DNA of 26,378 nucleotides, taken from assembly GCA_002451855.1 (NCBI GenBank), contig DKDS01000016.1:2838-29215 (forward strand), in the 5' to 3' direction. Positions 1 through 7,421 of this stretch are shown in pieces (the first letter of the stretch is position 1; each line of letters opens with the position of its first letter). This DNA comes from Ruminococcaceae bacterium UBA6842 (GTDB lineage: Bacteria > Bacillota > Clostridia > Oscillospirales > Acutalibacteraceae). The notes beneath the pieces were generated by a model, which worked only from the letters and a program-made list of their open reading frames with translations, made no database searches and had not been told where the DNA came from. A program made the position numbers and the translations under genes.

Positions 1-2408
1 TCCTCGTAGTTATAACCCTCCCAGGTCATAAATCCGATAAGTGCGTTTCTGCCGAGTGAAATCTCACCGTTGCTGGTTGCGGGACCGTCGGCAATAACCT
101 CATGCTCCTCAACCTGCTGACCTACCGCAACTATCGGGCGCTGGTTTATACAGGTTCCGTGGTTGGAACGGAGGAATTTTATAAGCTTGTACTCGTCTAT
201 TTCGCCGTTTTTAGCACGGATTTTTACTGTATCGGCGCTCACATAGGTAACCTCGCCTGCACGCTTTGCCAAAACAACAACGCCCGAGTCCACTGCCGCC
301 TTATATTCCATACCGGTAGCAACTATCGGATTTTCCGGTCTTAAAAGCGGTACTGCCTGCTTCTGCATGTTAGAGCCCATGAGCGCACGGTTGGTATCGT
401 CGTTTTCAAGGAACGGAATCATAGCCGTCGCAACGGAAACTACCATTTTAGGCGAAACATCCATATAGTCCGCGCTTGAAGCCTCAACCTCATGGAAGCC
501 GTCGCGGTGACGGGCGTTTACCTTTTTCTTTAAGAAATATCCGTTTTCGTCAAGCGGCTCGTTAGCCTGCGCTACGGTATACTCGTCCTCTTCGTCGGCA
601 GTCATATAACGAACCTCGTCAAGCACTCTGCCCGTAGCCTTATCAACCTTACGGAAAGGAGTTTCGATAAAGCCGTATTTATTGATTTTCGCAAATGTAG
701 CAAGATAAGAAATAAGTCCGATATTCGGTCCTTCAGGAGTTTCGATAGGACACATACGGCCGTAATGGGTGTAGTGAACATCTCGAACCTCGAAGGAGGC
801 GCGGTCACGGGAAAGTCCGCCCGGACCCAATGCCGACAGACGGCGCTTATGAGTAAGCTCCGACAGCGGGTTTGTCTGATCCATAAACTGTGAAAGCGGT
901 GAAGAACCGAAGAACTCCTTTATCGCCGCTACAACAGGACGGATATTTATAAGCGACTGCGGTGTGATATTATCGGGATCCTGAGCCTGCAGGGTCATCT
1001 TCTCACGGACAACACGCTCCATACGGGAAATACCGATACGGAACTGGTTTTGCAAAAGCTCGCCTACCGAACGGATACGGCGGTTGCCCAAATGGTCTAT
1101 ATCGTCAACACAGCCTACGCCGTGGGGAAGTCCCAGGAAATAGCTTACCGTGGCAAAAATATCGTCAACGGTAATATGCTTCGGGATAAGATCGTCCGCA
1201 TGCTCAAGAATAGCCTCGCGAAGCTCTTCCTTGCTGTTTGTGCTTTCAAGAATTTCACGCAGAGCCGCAAAGGAAACATTCTCGTTAATTCCGAGCTCGT
1301 CAAGCTCTGCCAGCTCATCGGGTGTAAAGTCGGTAAAGTCGGCAAGCCTTACCATACCGTTTGAAAGAACTTTTACCTCTGTTACATTGCCCTCGTTATC
1401 CATAACATTGATATAGGCTTCCGAAACACCCTTTCTCTCGATGGTTTCCGCAAGCTCGCGGGTAACAGAGGTGTCCCCGTCGGCTATTATCTCGCCGGTC
1501 ATCGGGTCCGCAACAGGGCGTGACAAAACCGCACCCTTTATACGGGCGCCTATGGCTAACTTTTTATTATATTTATAGCGTCCCACACGGGAAATATCAT
1601 AACGGTGGGGATCAAAGAAAAGCTGTTCAAGATACGCCTTTGCGCCTTCAATCGTTACAGGCTCGCTCGGGCGGAGCTTTTTATATACCTCAACAAGCGC
1701 CTCTTCAACCGTTTTTGTATCGTCCGCCTCGATAGTGGCGGCAAATCTTTCATCGTCGCCGAAAAGGGCTCTCAGCTGTTCGTTTGTGCCGATACCAAGT
1801 GCGCGCATAAACGTCGTTATCGGCAGCTTGCGGTTTTTATCGATACGGACATAGAGAACATCGCTCGGAGCGGTTTCATATTCAAGCCATGCGCCGCGGT
1901 TCGGAATAATGGTTGAGGAATAAAGCTTTTTGCCGGTTTTTTCGTCAATCTTTTCGGCATAGTAAACGCCGGGGGAACGAACGAGCTGCGAAACTATGGC
2001 ACGCTCCGCTCCGTTAATTACAAAGGTTCCGGATTCGGTCATCAACGGGAAATCGCCCATTGATACCTCGCTTTCCTTGATTTCGTCCTTTTCAACATTG
2101 ACAAGCCGTGCGGTAACGCGAAGCGGCGCGGCGTATGTTGTATCTCTCGCCTTGCACTCCGTTACATCATACTTAGGTGTTTCGTCAAGGTGATAATCAA
2201 CAAAGGTAAGCTGAAGATTTCCGCTGTAATCCGTGATAGCGGACATATCCCTGAATACTTCCTTAAGTCCTTCCTCGATAAACCATTTATACGAATCCTT
2301 CTGAATTTCGATAAGATTAGGCATATCGATGACTTCGTTGATTTTCGAAAAGGTCATTCGAGTGTTTTTACCCAACCGGACGGGTTTAACCATTGAAGTT
2401 GGCTCCAT
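1..2408 (-). CDS. rpoB: RNA polymerase beta subunit, N-terminal 802 residues (runs off the window)
   Basis: This is the catalytic beta subunit of core RNA polymerase. The reverse-strand translation is RpoB-like throughout. It begins MEPTSMVKPVRLGKN, contains the rifampicin-pocket segment LSQFMDQTNPLSELTHKRR (about residues 505-523), and ends at the window edge in LGRNALIGFMTWEGYNYE. About 400 C-terminal residues lie outside the window. The usual rifampicin-resistance positions are wild type: Asp at residue 510 (E. coli D516), with His and Ser at the H526 and S531 equivalents. The start is the ATG at 2408, with GAGGAG at 2422-2427 upstream; the 13-nt spacing is long. A second ATG 15 nt downstream is possible. 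The gene has its own promoter, and its upstream neighbour is proS behind a terminator, not rplL as in most bacteria. Confidence 0.97.
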   Translation of the reverse strand, partial: MEPTSMVKPVRLGKNTRMTFSKINEVIDMPNLIEIQKDSYKWFIEEGLKEVFRDMSAITDYSGNLQLTFVDYHLDETPKYDVTECKARDTTYAAPLRVTARLVNVEKDEIKESEVSMGDFPLMTESGTFVINGAERAIVSQLVRSPGVYYAEKIDEKTGKKLYSSTIIPNRGAWLEYETAPSDVLYVRIDKNRKLPITTFMRALGIGTNEQLRALFGDDERFAATIEADDTKTVEEALVEVYKKLRPSEPVTIEGAKAYLEQLFFDPHRYDISRVGRYKYNKKLAIGARIKGAVLSRPVADPMTGEIIADGDTSVTRELAETIERKGVSEAYINVMDNEGNVTEVKVLSNGMVRLADFTDFTPDELAELDELGINENVSFAALREILESTNSKEELREAILEHADDLIPKHITVDDIFATVSYFLGLPHGVGCVDDIDHLGNRRIRSVGELLQNQFRIGISRMERVVREKMTLQAQDPDNITPQSLINIRPVVAAIKEFFGSSPLSQFMDQTNPLSELTHKRRLSALGPGGLSRDRASFEVRDVHYTHYGRMCPIETPEGPNIGLISYLATFAKINKYGFIETPFRKVDKATGRVLDEVRYMTADEEDEYTVAQANEPLDENGYFLKKKVNARHRDGFHEVEASSADYMDVSPKMVVSVATAMIPFLENDDTNRALMGSNMQKQAVPLLRPENPIVATGMEYKAAVDSGVVVLAKRAGEVTYVSADTVKIRAKNGEIDEYKLIKFLRSNHGTCINQRPIVAVGQQVEEHEVIADGPATSNGEISLGRNALIGFMTWEGYNYE

Positions 2409-2542
2409 AGGCTTGCAATCACTCCTCTAAATATTTTACGGTAAACCGTAAGTGCTGCATATATGATGAATAAGGAGCGCCGAACAACCGCCGAAAACAG
2501 GCTTCACGGCAAAATAGGCGCACAATCCCCCATCATTAGTAA
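2409..2542 (-). promoter_or_regulatory. Structured 5' leader of rpoB
   Basis: The predicted transcript starts near 2542 and has about 134 nt of untranslated leader. Three helices can be read. An outer helix pairs 2531-2536 with 2463-2468 (6 bp). An inner helix pairs 2517-2521 with 2477-2481 (GGCGC/GCGCC type, 5 bp). A separate perfect hairpin, TTACGG-loop-CCGTAA, at 2436-2451 lies just upstream of the SD. The first two helices enclose the first ~80 nt of the RNA. I see no U-tract marking an obvious terminator and do not recognise a known riboswitch. An autoregulatory or attenuation role is inference. Confidence 0.45.
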
Positions 2543-2548
2543 TTCATT

Positions 2549-2577
2549 ATTATAAAACAAAAGCCGTAATTAGTCAA
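2549..2577 (-). promoter_or_regulatory. Sigma-A promoter for rpoB
   Basis: On the minus strand the -35 is TTGACT (2577-2572) and the -10 is a consensus TATAAT (2554-2549), separated by 17 nt. It lies between the proS terminator and the rpoB leader, so rpoB is transcribed independently of proS. Confidence 0.85.
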
Positions 2578-2620
2578 GCGGAATTTACAATTTTTTTCAA
2601 TTCTGTCTCTTTTACAAACA

Positions 2621-2646
2621 AAAAAACCGCCTTTCGGCGGTTTTTT
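2621..2646 (-). terminator. Rho-independent terminator after proS
   Basis: The stem is CCGCC (2627-2631), loop TTTC, GGCGG (2636-2640), flanked by six A on one side and six T on the other. It is therefore symmetrical and could work in both directions. It sits 15 nt beyond the proS stop and about 44 nt upstream of the rpoB -35. Confidence 0.9.
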
Positions 2647-2660
2647 GCTCGTTTTCTTTA

Positions 2661-4094
2661 TTAATAAGCCTTGCCCCAGTAAAGCATATGCTTTGCTTTT
2701 TTACTGCAGCAAACGCATTTTCCGTCGATTTCCTCCTGCTCAAACGGGATACAGCGTGAGGTTACTCCGGCATATTCCTTAAGCTTATCCTCGCACTCAC
2801 GGTCGCCGCACCACATAGCCTTTATAAATCCGGGCTTGTTGTCGGCAATTTCCTTCATCTCGTCAAGCGTGTGCGCAGCAAAGGTCATATTTGCTCTGCG
2901 CTCAAGCGCTTTGTTATAAAGACCGTCACGAACGGCTTTAAGCAGCTCGGGAATTTTGCTTTCAAGCTCGTCAAGCGATACGGTTATTTTTTCACCGTTG
3001 TCACGGCGTACCACAACACAGCTGTTGTTTTCTATATCCTTAGGACCGAGCTCAATTCTGAGCGGAACGCCCTTCATTTCATATTCGGCAAATTTCCAGC
3101 CGGGCGTCTGCTCGGAGGTGTCAATCTTAGCGCGGCATATCTTTTTAAGCCTGTCATAAACCTCGTTCGCCTTTTCAAGCACTCCATCTTTGTGCATAGC
3201 AATCGGAACAAGTACAGCCTGAATGGGCGCTATTGCCGGCGGAAGTACAAGACCGTTATCGTCGCCGTGGGTCATTATTATAGCGCCGATAAGACGGGTT
3301 GAGCTTCCCCAAGAGGTCTCAAACGGAGTAACGGGATTGTTGTTTTTATCCGTATACACAATATCAAACGCTTTGGCAAAACCGTCCCCGAAGTAATGGG
3401 AGGTGCCGCTCTGCAGCGCTTTTCCGTCATGCATAAGCGCCTCTATTGTATAGGTGCCCTCCGCTCCCGCAAAGCGCTCCTTTTCGGTTTTTTCACCCTT
3501 AACCACAGGTATCGCAAGATATTCCTCGGCAAAACGGGCGTATATGTTGAGCATTCTTACGGTTTCTTCCCTTGCCTCCTCGGCAGTGGCGTGAAGCGTA
3601 TGACCTTCCTGCCACAAAAACTCACGGGAGCGCAGGAACGGACGGGTCGTTTTCTCCCACCTTACAACACTGCACCACTGATTGTAAAGCTTAGGCAGGT
3701 CGCGGTAAGAATGAACTATATCCTTAAAGTGGTCGCAGAACAAGGTTTCCGAGGTTGGTCTTACGCAAAGACGCTCTTCAAGCTCCTCATCTCCGCCGTG
3801 CGTAACCCACGCAACCTCCGGCGCAAAGCCCTCAACATGGTCCTTTTCCTTTTGAAGCAGGCTTTCGGGAATGAACATAGGCATATATACATTTTCGTGT
3901 CCCGTTTCCTTGAACATACCGTCCATTATATTCTGTATGTTTTCCCATATCGCATATCCGTACGGGCGGATTATCATACATCCCTTAACCGAAGAATATC
4001 CGATAAGGTCCGCTTTAAGCACAACATCGGTGTACCACTTTGCAAAATCCTCATCCATTGAAGTAATGGATTTTACCAATTTTTCCTTAGCCAT
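2661..4094 (-). CDS. proS: Prolyl-tRNA synthetase, short (archaeal/eukaryotic-like) type
   Basis: This cytoplasmic enzyme charges tRNA-Pro with proline using ATP. The 477-residue product has the class II motif 2/3 region (RPTSETLFCDHFKDIV, then VVRWEKTTRPFLRSREFLWQEGH) and ends in YWGKAY, typical of the short ProS type that lacks the inserted editing domain of the E. coli enzyme. The reading frame is open upstream to 4187, but the family normally begins MAKEKLVKSITSM, which places the start at the ATG at 4094. The AGGTG sequence that could serve as SD lies 30 nt upstream, with a GC-rich hairpin in between (separate entry). The gene has its own promoter, diverges from acpP, and ends in a strong terminator. 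A T-box would be expected for some Firmicute aminoacyl-tRNA synthetases, but the leader here is too short. Confidence 0.96.
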   Translation of the reverse strand: MAKEKLVKSITSMDEDFAKWYTDVVLKADLIGYSSVKGCMIIRPYGYAIWENIQNIMDGMFKETGHENVYMPMFIPESLLQKEKDHVEGFAPEVAWVTHGGDEELEERLCVRPTSETLFCDHFKDIVHSYRDLPKLYNQWCSVVRWEKTTRPFLRSREFLWQEGHTLHATAEEAREETVRMLNIYARFAEEYLAIPVVKGEKTEKERFAGAEGTYTIEALMHDGKALQSGTSHYFGDGFAKAFDIVYTDKNNNPVTPFETSWGSSTRLIGAIIMTHGDDNGLVLPPAIAPIQAVLVPIAMHKDGVLEKANEVYDRLKKICRAKIDTSEQTPGWKFAEYEMKGVPLRIELGPKDIENNSCVVVRRDNGEKITVSLDELESKIPELLKAVRDGLYNKALERRANMTFAAHTLDEMKEIADNKPGFIKAMWCGDRECEDKLKEYAGVTSRCIPFEQEEIDGKCVCCSKKAKHMLYWGKAY

Positions 4095-4129
4095 ATCGGG
4101 GAGCGCCGAGGGCGCCCTCGTCCCCACCT
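4095..4129 (-). promoter_or_regulatory. GC-rich hairpin between the SD-like site and AUG of proS
   Basis: In the proS mRNA, AGGTG (4129-4125) is followed by GGGGA (4125-4121), which pairs with TCCCC (4102-4098). Inside is a 14-nt perfect palindrome (4107-4120: CGAGG, loop GCGC, CCTCG). The hairpin ends 3 nt before the ATG. If it folds, the AGGTG would be brought next to the start codon; if it does not, no good SD lies at normal distance. The fold is seen in the sequence; the function is inference. Confidence 0.5.
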
Positions 4130-4155
4130 TTCGTTTTTTACATATAACAAAAACT

Positions 4156-4184
4156 ATTATAAAGCATACGGAAAAATTTTGCAA
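4156..4184 (-). promoter_or_regulatory. Promoter for proS
   Basis: On the minus strand the -35 is TTGCAA (4184-4179) and the -10 is TATAAT (4161-4156), with a 17-nt spacer. The predicted leader is about 55 nt. Confidence 0.7.
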
Positions 4185-4242
4185 CATTTTTTAACGCGTA
4201 AAGCTTTAAAGAATAAAGTTTTAAAAAAATCATAAAAATATA

Positions 4243-4271
4243 TTGACAAACGGACAAATAGAACATATTAT
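4243..4271 (+). promoter_or_regulatory. Promoter for acpP
   Basis: The -35 is a perfect TTGACA (4243-4248) and the -10 is TATTAT (4266-4271), with a 17-nt spacer. It faces away from the proS promoter about 60 bp away. Confidence 0.85.
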
Positions 4272-4312
4272 TTGTTTAGCATTTTTAATTTTGTGGGAGG
4301 CATACTTTAGTT

Positions 4313-4543
4313 ATGGTATTCGAAAAAATAAAAGAGATTTTGGCGGAACAGCTTGACGCCAATGCGGACGATATGACTATGGATACGAAAATAGCCGAGG
4401 ATTTAAACGCGGACAGCCTTGATGTCGTTGAGCTTCTTATGTCTATCGAGGATGAGTTTGAGGTTGAAATTCCCGATGAAGAAATTGAAAATCTGAAGAC
4501 CATAGGCGATGTGGTTGAATACATCCAGAATAATATGCAATAA
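4313..4543 (+). CDS. acpP: Acyl carrier protein
   Basis: This small acidic cytosolic protein carries growing acyl chains in type II fatty-acid synthesis. The 76 residues include the DSL motif, with Ser35 the expected site of 4'-phosphopantetheine attachment, followed by the acidic helix (DVVELLMSIEDEFEVEIPDE) that contacts Fab enzymes. Length and pattern are typical of AcpP. GGGAGG at 4295-4300 is the SD, 12 nt from the ATG. The gene has its own promoter and terminator and stands alone, away from any fab cluster in this window, so it is monocistronic here. Confidence 0.96.
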   Translation: MVFEKIKEILAEQLDANADDMTMDTKIAEDLNADSLDVVELLMSIEDEFEVEIPDEEIENLKTIGDVVEYIQNNMQ

Positions 4544-4554
4544 CACAGTATATA

Positions 4555-4592
4555 AAAAATCCGCCGCAGGAAAACTTCTGCGGCGGATTTTT
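4555..4592. terminator. Bidirectional terminator between acpP and htpG
   Basis: The stem CCGCCGCAG (4561-4569) pairs with CTGCGGCGG (4578-4586), with A- and T-runs outside on both sides. It serves acpP on the plus strand and htpG, which stops at 4600, on the minus strand. Confidence 0.93.
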
Positions 4593-4599
4593 TTATAAT

Positions 4600-6507
4600 T
4601 TATTTTGTCATAAGCTCGCATACAAGAGCGCTGTGCTCCGCAGGATCCGGTACGGTCTTACCGCCTATAAGGCACGCCTCGCCGTAAAGCAGCTTGGCGT
4701 ACTTCGAAAGGGTGTCCTTATCGTCCGTGTAAAGCTTTTTAAGCTTTTCGGCAATCGGATGCGAAGCGTTTATTTCAAGCACAAGCTGAGCCTTGACCTT
4801 GTTTTGCTCCGCTCCCGGCATTGAATTGAGCACCTTTTCCATTTCGAGCGAAATGCCGCCCTCGCTTGTAAGGCATACGGGGTGATTTTTAAGCTTATTG
4901 GTAAATCTCACCGCATTGACCTTGTCGCCGATGCTCTCCTTCATAGCCTCAAACATATCCTTTGCGGCTTCGTTTTCCTCGTTCAGCGCCTTCTTCTCGT
5001 CCTCGCTGTCGAGATTTAAATTCTCGTCGCATATGTTGACAAACTTTTTGCCGTCATATTCGCCCATCATCTTTACGGCAAATTCATCAACATTTTCGGT
5101 AAGGTAAAGGATTTCGTAGCCCTTATCCTTTACCGCGTCCGCCTGAGGCAGCATATCGATCTTTTCATCGGTTTCCCCGCAGGCGTAGTAGATAGTATCC
5201 TGTCCCTCTGCCATACGGCTTACATATTCTTTTAAGGTAACATATTTCTTTTCTGCCGAGGAACGGAAGATAAGCAAATCCTTAAGAGCGTCCTTATGCA
5301 TACCGTAATCGTTGTATACGCCGAATTTAAGCTGTATTCCGAAAGCCTTGAAGAACTCCTCGTAAGCCTCGCGCTCGTCCTTGAGCATTTTTTCAAGCTC
5401 GGATTTAATCTTCTTTTCAAGCGTTTTTGCTATAAGCTTTAACTGCCCGTCGTGCTGTAATGTCTCACGGGAAATATTAAGCGACAAATCCTCGCTGTCC
5501 ACAAGGCCCTTTACAAAGCTGAAATAATCGGGCAAAAGCTCGGCACACTTATCCATTATAAGCACGCCCTTGGAATAAAGCTGAAGTCCCTTTTCGTATT
5601 CCTTTGTGTAATAATCAAACGGCGGATGCTTAGGTATGAAAAGAAGCGCAGAATATGTTGCCTGACCCTCGGTTTTGGTATGAATTACCCTTGCGGGGTC
5701 TTCATAGTCATAAAACTTCTCCTTGTAGAAATTATTGTAATCCTCGGGCTTTATCTCGCTTTTCTGCTTTTTCCAAAGCGGTATCATACTGTTAAGCGTG
5801 CTAAGCTCGGTAACATCCTTGTATTCGGGTTCCTTTTTATCGTCCCCGTCCTCTTGCTTTACAGGTTCCTTTGTGGTGAACTCCATTTTAATCGGATGGC
5901 GTATATAATCCGAATACTTTTTAACAAGCGCGCTTATTCTGTACTGATCAAGGAACTCGTCGTAGTTCTCGTCGCCCTCGTTTTCCTTTATGTGCAGAGT
6001 AACAGTTGTTCCCACGGTTTCCTTGTCGCACGGCTCTACGGTGTAACCGTCGGCGCCGGTCGAAGACCAACGGTATGCCTTGTCCGCACCGTAAGCCTTG
6101 CTCTCAACCGTAACCTTATCGCTGACCATAAAGGCGGAATAAAAGCCTACTCCGAACTGACCTATAATATCAACATTTTCCTTTTTCTCGTTTTCCTGCT
6201 TAAAGGCAAAAGAACCCGACTTCGCTATTGTACCAAGGTTTTTGTCAAGCTCCTCCTCGGTCATACCGCAGCCGTTATCGATAACCTTAAGAGTGCGCGC
6301 GTCCTTATCAAGCTCAAGCCGTATTTCAAAGTCCTCGGGCGCAATGCCGACCGCATTATCGGTAAGAGAACGGAAATAGAGCTTATCAAGCGCATCGCTT
6401 GCGTTTGAAATCAACTCGCGCAAAAATATTTCCTTATGGGTATAGATTGAATTAATCATCATATCCATAAGCTTTTTTGATTCTGATTTAAATTGTTTTT
6501 TGCTCAT
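4600..6507 (-). CDS. htpG: HSP90-family molecular chaperone HtpG
   Basis: This cytosolic ATP-dependent homodimeric chaperone helps mature client proteins and is usually stress-induced. The 635 residues match full-length bacterial HtpG. The N-terminal GHKL ATPase shows ELISNASDALDKL (Glu31, Asn35), DNGCGMT (Asp78) and GQFGVGFYS (116-124). The middle domain includes SLNISRETLQ, and the C-terminal dimerisation domain runs to the end without a eukaryotic MEEVD tail. The start ATG at 6507 has AAAGGTGA just upstream. A CIRCE operator and a minus-strand promoter lie about 100 nt upstream, so HrcA control is likely. This differs from B. subtilis, where htpG is not in the HrcA regulon. Confidence 0.97.
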   Translation of the reverse strand: MSKKQFKSESKKLMDMMINSIYTHKEIFLRELISNASDALDKLYFRSLTDNAVGIAPEDFEIRLELDKDARTLKVIDNGCGMTEEELDKNLGTIAKSGSFAFKQENEKKENVDIIGQFGVGFYSAFMVSDKVTVESKAYGADKAYRWSSTGADGYTVEPCDKETVGTTVTLHIKENEGDENYDEFLDQYRISALVKKYSDYIRHPIKMEFTTKEPVKQEDGDDKKEPEYKDVTELSTLNSMIPLWKKQKSEIKPEDYNNFYKEKFYDYEDPARVIHTKTEGQATYSALLFIPKHPPFDYYTKEYEKGLQLYSKGVLIMDKCAELLPDYFSFVKGLVDSEDLSLNISRETLQHDGQLKLIAKTLEKKIKSELEKMLKDEREAYEEFFKAFGIQLKFGVYNDYGMHKDALKDLLIFRSSAEKKYVTLKEYVSRMAEGQDTIYYACGETDEKIDMLPQADAVKDKGYEILYLTENVDEFAVKMMGEYDGKKFVNICDENLNLDSEDEKKALNEENEAAKDMFEAMKESIGDKVNAVRFTNKLKNHPVCLTSEGGISLEMEKVLNSMPGAEQNKVKAQLVLEINASHPIAEKLKKLYTDDKDTLSKYAKLLYGEACLIGGKTVPDPAEHSALVCELMTK

Positions 6508-6603
6508 TATATCACCTTTTTACTAAGTTTGACTTTAACTGACATATAGTATAAGCCTTTTTCTTCATTAATGTGTTAATTAATTATGAATAAACCTTTA
6601 ATA

Positions 6604-6630
6604 TCAGCACTCGTTTTATTCGAGTGCTAA
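6604..6630. promoter_or_regulatory. CIRCE operator (HrcA binding site)
   Basis: The inverted repeat is TCAGCACTC (6604-6612), 9-nt spacer, GAGTGCTAA (6622-6630). The CIRCE consensus is TTAGCACTC-N9-GAGTGCTAA, so 17 of 18 arm positions match. The site lies between divergent htpG and the sigK-like gene and overlaps the candidate -10 of htpG, a position where a bound repressor would block initiation. Confidence 0.95.
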
Positions 6631-6641
6631 TCAAGTGTCAA
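6613..6641 (-). promoter_or_regulatory. Candidate htpG promoter overlapping CIRCE
   Basis: On the minus strand there is a perfect -35 TTGACA (6641-6636) and, 17 nt on, TAAAAC (6618-6613, 4 of 6 to consensus) inside the CIRCE spacer. A second -10-like TATACT (6553-6548) lies closer to the gene but lacks a good -35. On the plus strand, TAATAT (6599-6604) could be a weak -10 reading toward sigK. Confidence 0.6.
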
Positions 6642-6682
6642 GCCATACCCCTCATATACTTGTAGAGAAAGAGGGTTATACT

Positions 6683-7363
6683 ATGTTTTTAAACTTACTT
6701 ATGGAAATAGCCTCGAGCATTTACTACTTTGCGCTCCATGTTAAGGGTGCCGGTTCGTTTCCGGCTCCGCTTTCCGCCGCAAGGGAAACGGAGCTTTTGG
6801 AAAAAAGCCGAGGCGGCGACCAAGACGCCCGAAACGAGCTTATTGAGCACAATCTGCGGCTTGTAGCGCACATAGTAAAAAAATACTACAACTCGGGCGC
6901 CGATCAGGACGATATGATCTCAATAGGCACAATAGGACTTATAAAGGCGGTTTCAACCTTTAACAGCGAAAAAGGCATACGCCTTGCGACCTATGCCGCG
7001 CGGTGTATAGAAAACGAGATACTTATGTATTTCAGAAATCAGAAAAAATCGGCTCAGGATGTTTTTATAAGCGACCCGATAGACACCGACAAGGATGGAA
7101 ACGCCCTTACGCTTATCGATGTTATAGCCGACGGAAGCGATATAGCCGAAGAGATTGACACGAAAATCAAGCTTGAAAAGCTAAAGGTAATACTTTCGGG
7201 CTGTCTTGACGAGAGGGAAAAGAAAATAATCGAAATGCGGTACGGTCTCGGCGGCAGAGAGGAGCTGACCCAGCGTGAAATAGCAAAAAAGCTTAATATA
7301 TCAAGAAGCTATGTTTCCCGCATTGAAAAATCCGCACTTGAAAAATTACGGAGACAATTTTAA
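6683..7363 (+). CDS. sigK: Sporulation-type sigma factor, SigK-like
   Basis: This sigma-70 family factor resembles the late mother-cell sporulation sigma SigK. After a hydrophobic N-terminus (MFLNLLMEIASSIYYFALHVK) comes the SigK-like junction SFPAPLS, then LIEHNLRLVAHIVKKY (from about residue 54), ISIGTIGLIKAV and ATYAARCIENEI of region 2. Region 4 ends with the helix-turn-helix around QREIAKKLNISRSYVSRIEKSAL. The hydrophobic start resembles the cleaved pro-sequence of B. subtilis pro-SigK. At 226 residues it lacks only the lysine-rich tail. The frame opens at 6635, but the ATG at 6683 has GAGGG in front and gives the expected pro-SigK start. The gene is continuous, with no skin-type insertion. 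It diverges from htpG across a CIRCE element. A role in sporulation is inferred from family membership. Confidence 0.88.
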   Translation: MFLNLLMEIASSIYYFALHVKGAGSFPAPLSAARETELLEKSRGGDQDARNELIEHNLRLVAHIVKKYYNSGADQDDMISIGTIGLIKAVSTFNSEKGIRLATYAARCIENEILMYFRNQKKSAQDVFISDPIDTDKDGNALTLIDVIADGSDIAEEIDTKIKLEKLKVILSGCLDEREKKIIEMRYGLGGREELTQREIAKKLNISRSYVSRIEKSALEKLRRQF

Positions 7364-7365
7364 AA

Positions 7366-7400
7366 TGTAACTGTAACCCGAGGATATTTTTTCCTGTCTA
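7366..7400 (+). promoter_or_regulatory. Candidate ECF-type (autoregulatory) promoter with doubled -35
   Basis: TGTAAC occurs twice head to tail (7366-7371 and 7372-7377), followed after 17 nt by TGTCTA (7395-7400). B. subtilis ECF promoters have TGTAAC/TGAAAC -35 and CGTC/CGAC-type -10 elements, so this fits an ECF promoter with a T for the leading C. It ends 21 nt before the ECF sigma gene, and no TTGACA/TATAAT promoter is seen there. Confidence 0.65.
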
Positions 7401-7421
7401 TAAAAATGAGGGGGATGAAAA

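Noticed and set aside
830..900. Rifampicin-resistance substitutions in rpoB
   Set aside because: The residues equivalent to E. coli D516, S522, H526 and S531 are all wild type.
3396..4061. Plus-strand ORF of 221 codons opposite proS
   Set aside because: It is an antisense shadow of a conserved synthetase gene.
4095..4155. T-box riboswitch before proS
   Set aside because: The predicted leader is only about 55 nt and lacks the Stem I and T-box sequence; it holds one hairpin only.
4095..4187. N-terminal extension of ProS to 4187
   Set aside because: The extension encodes unrelated hydrophobic and basic residues and includes the promoter; the family start is at 4094.
5626..6408. Plus-strand ORF of 260 codons opposite htpG
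   Set aside because: It is an antisense shadow of a highly conserved chaperone gene, with no independent support.
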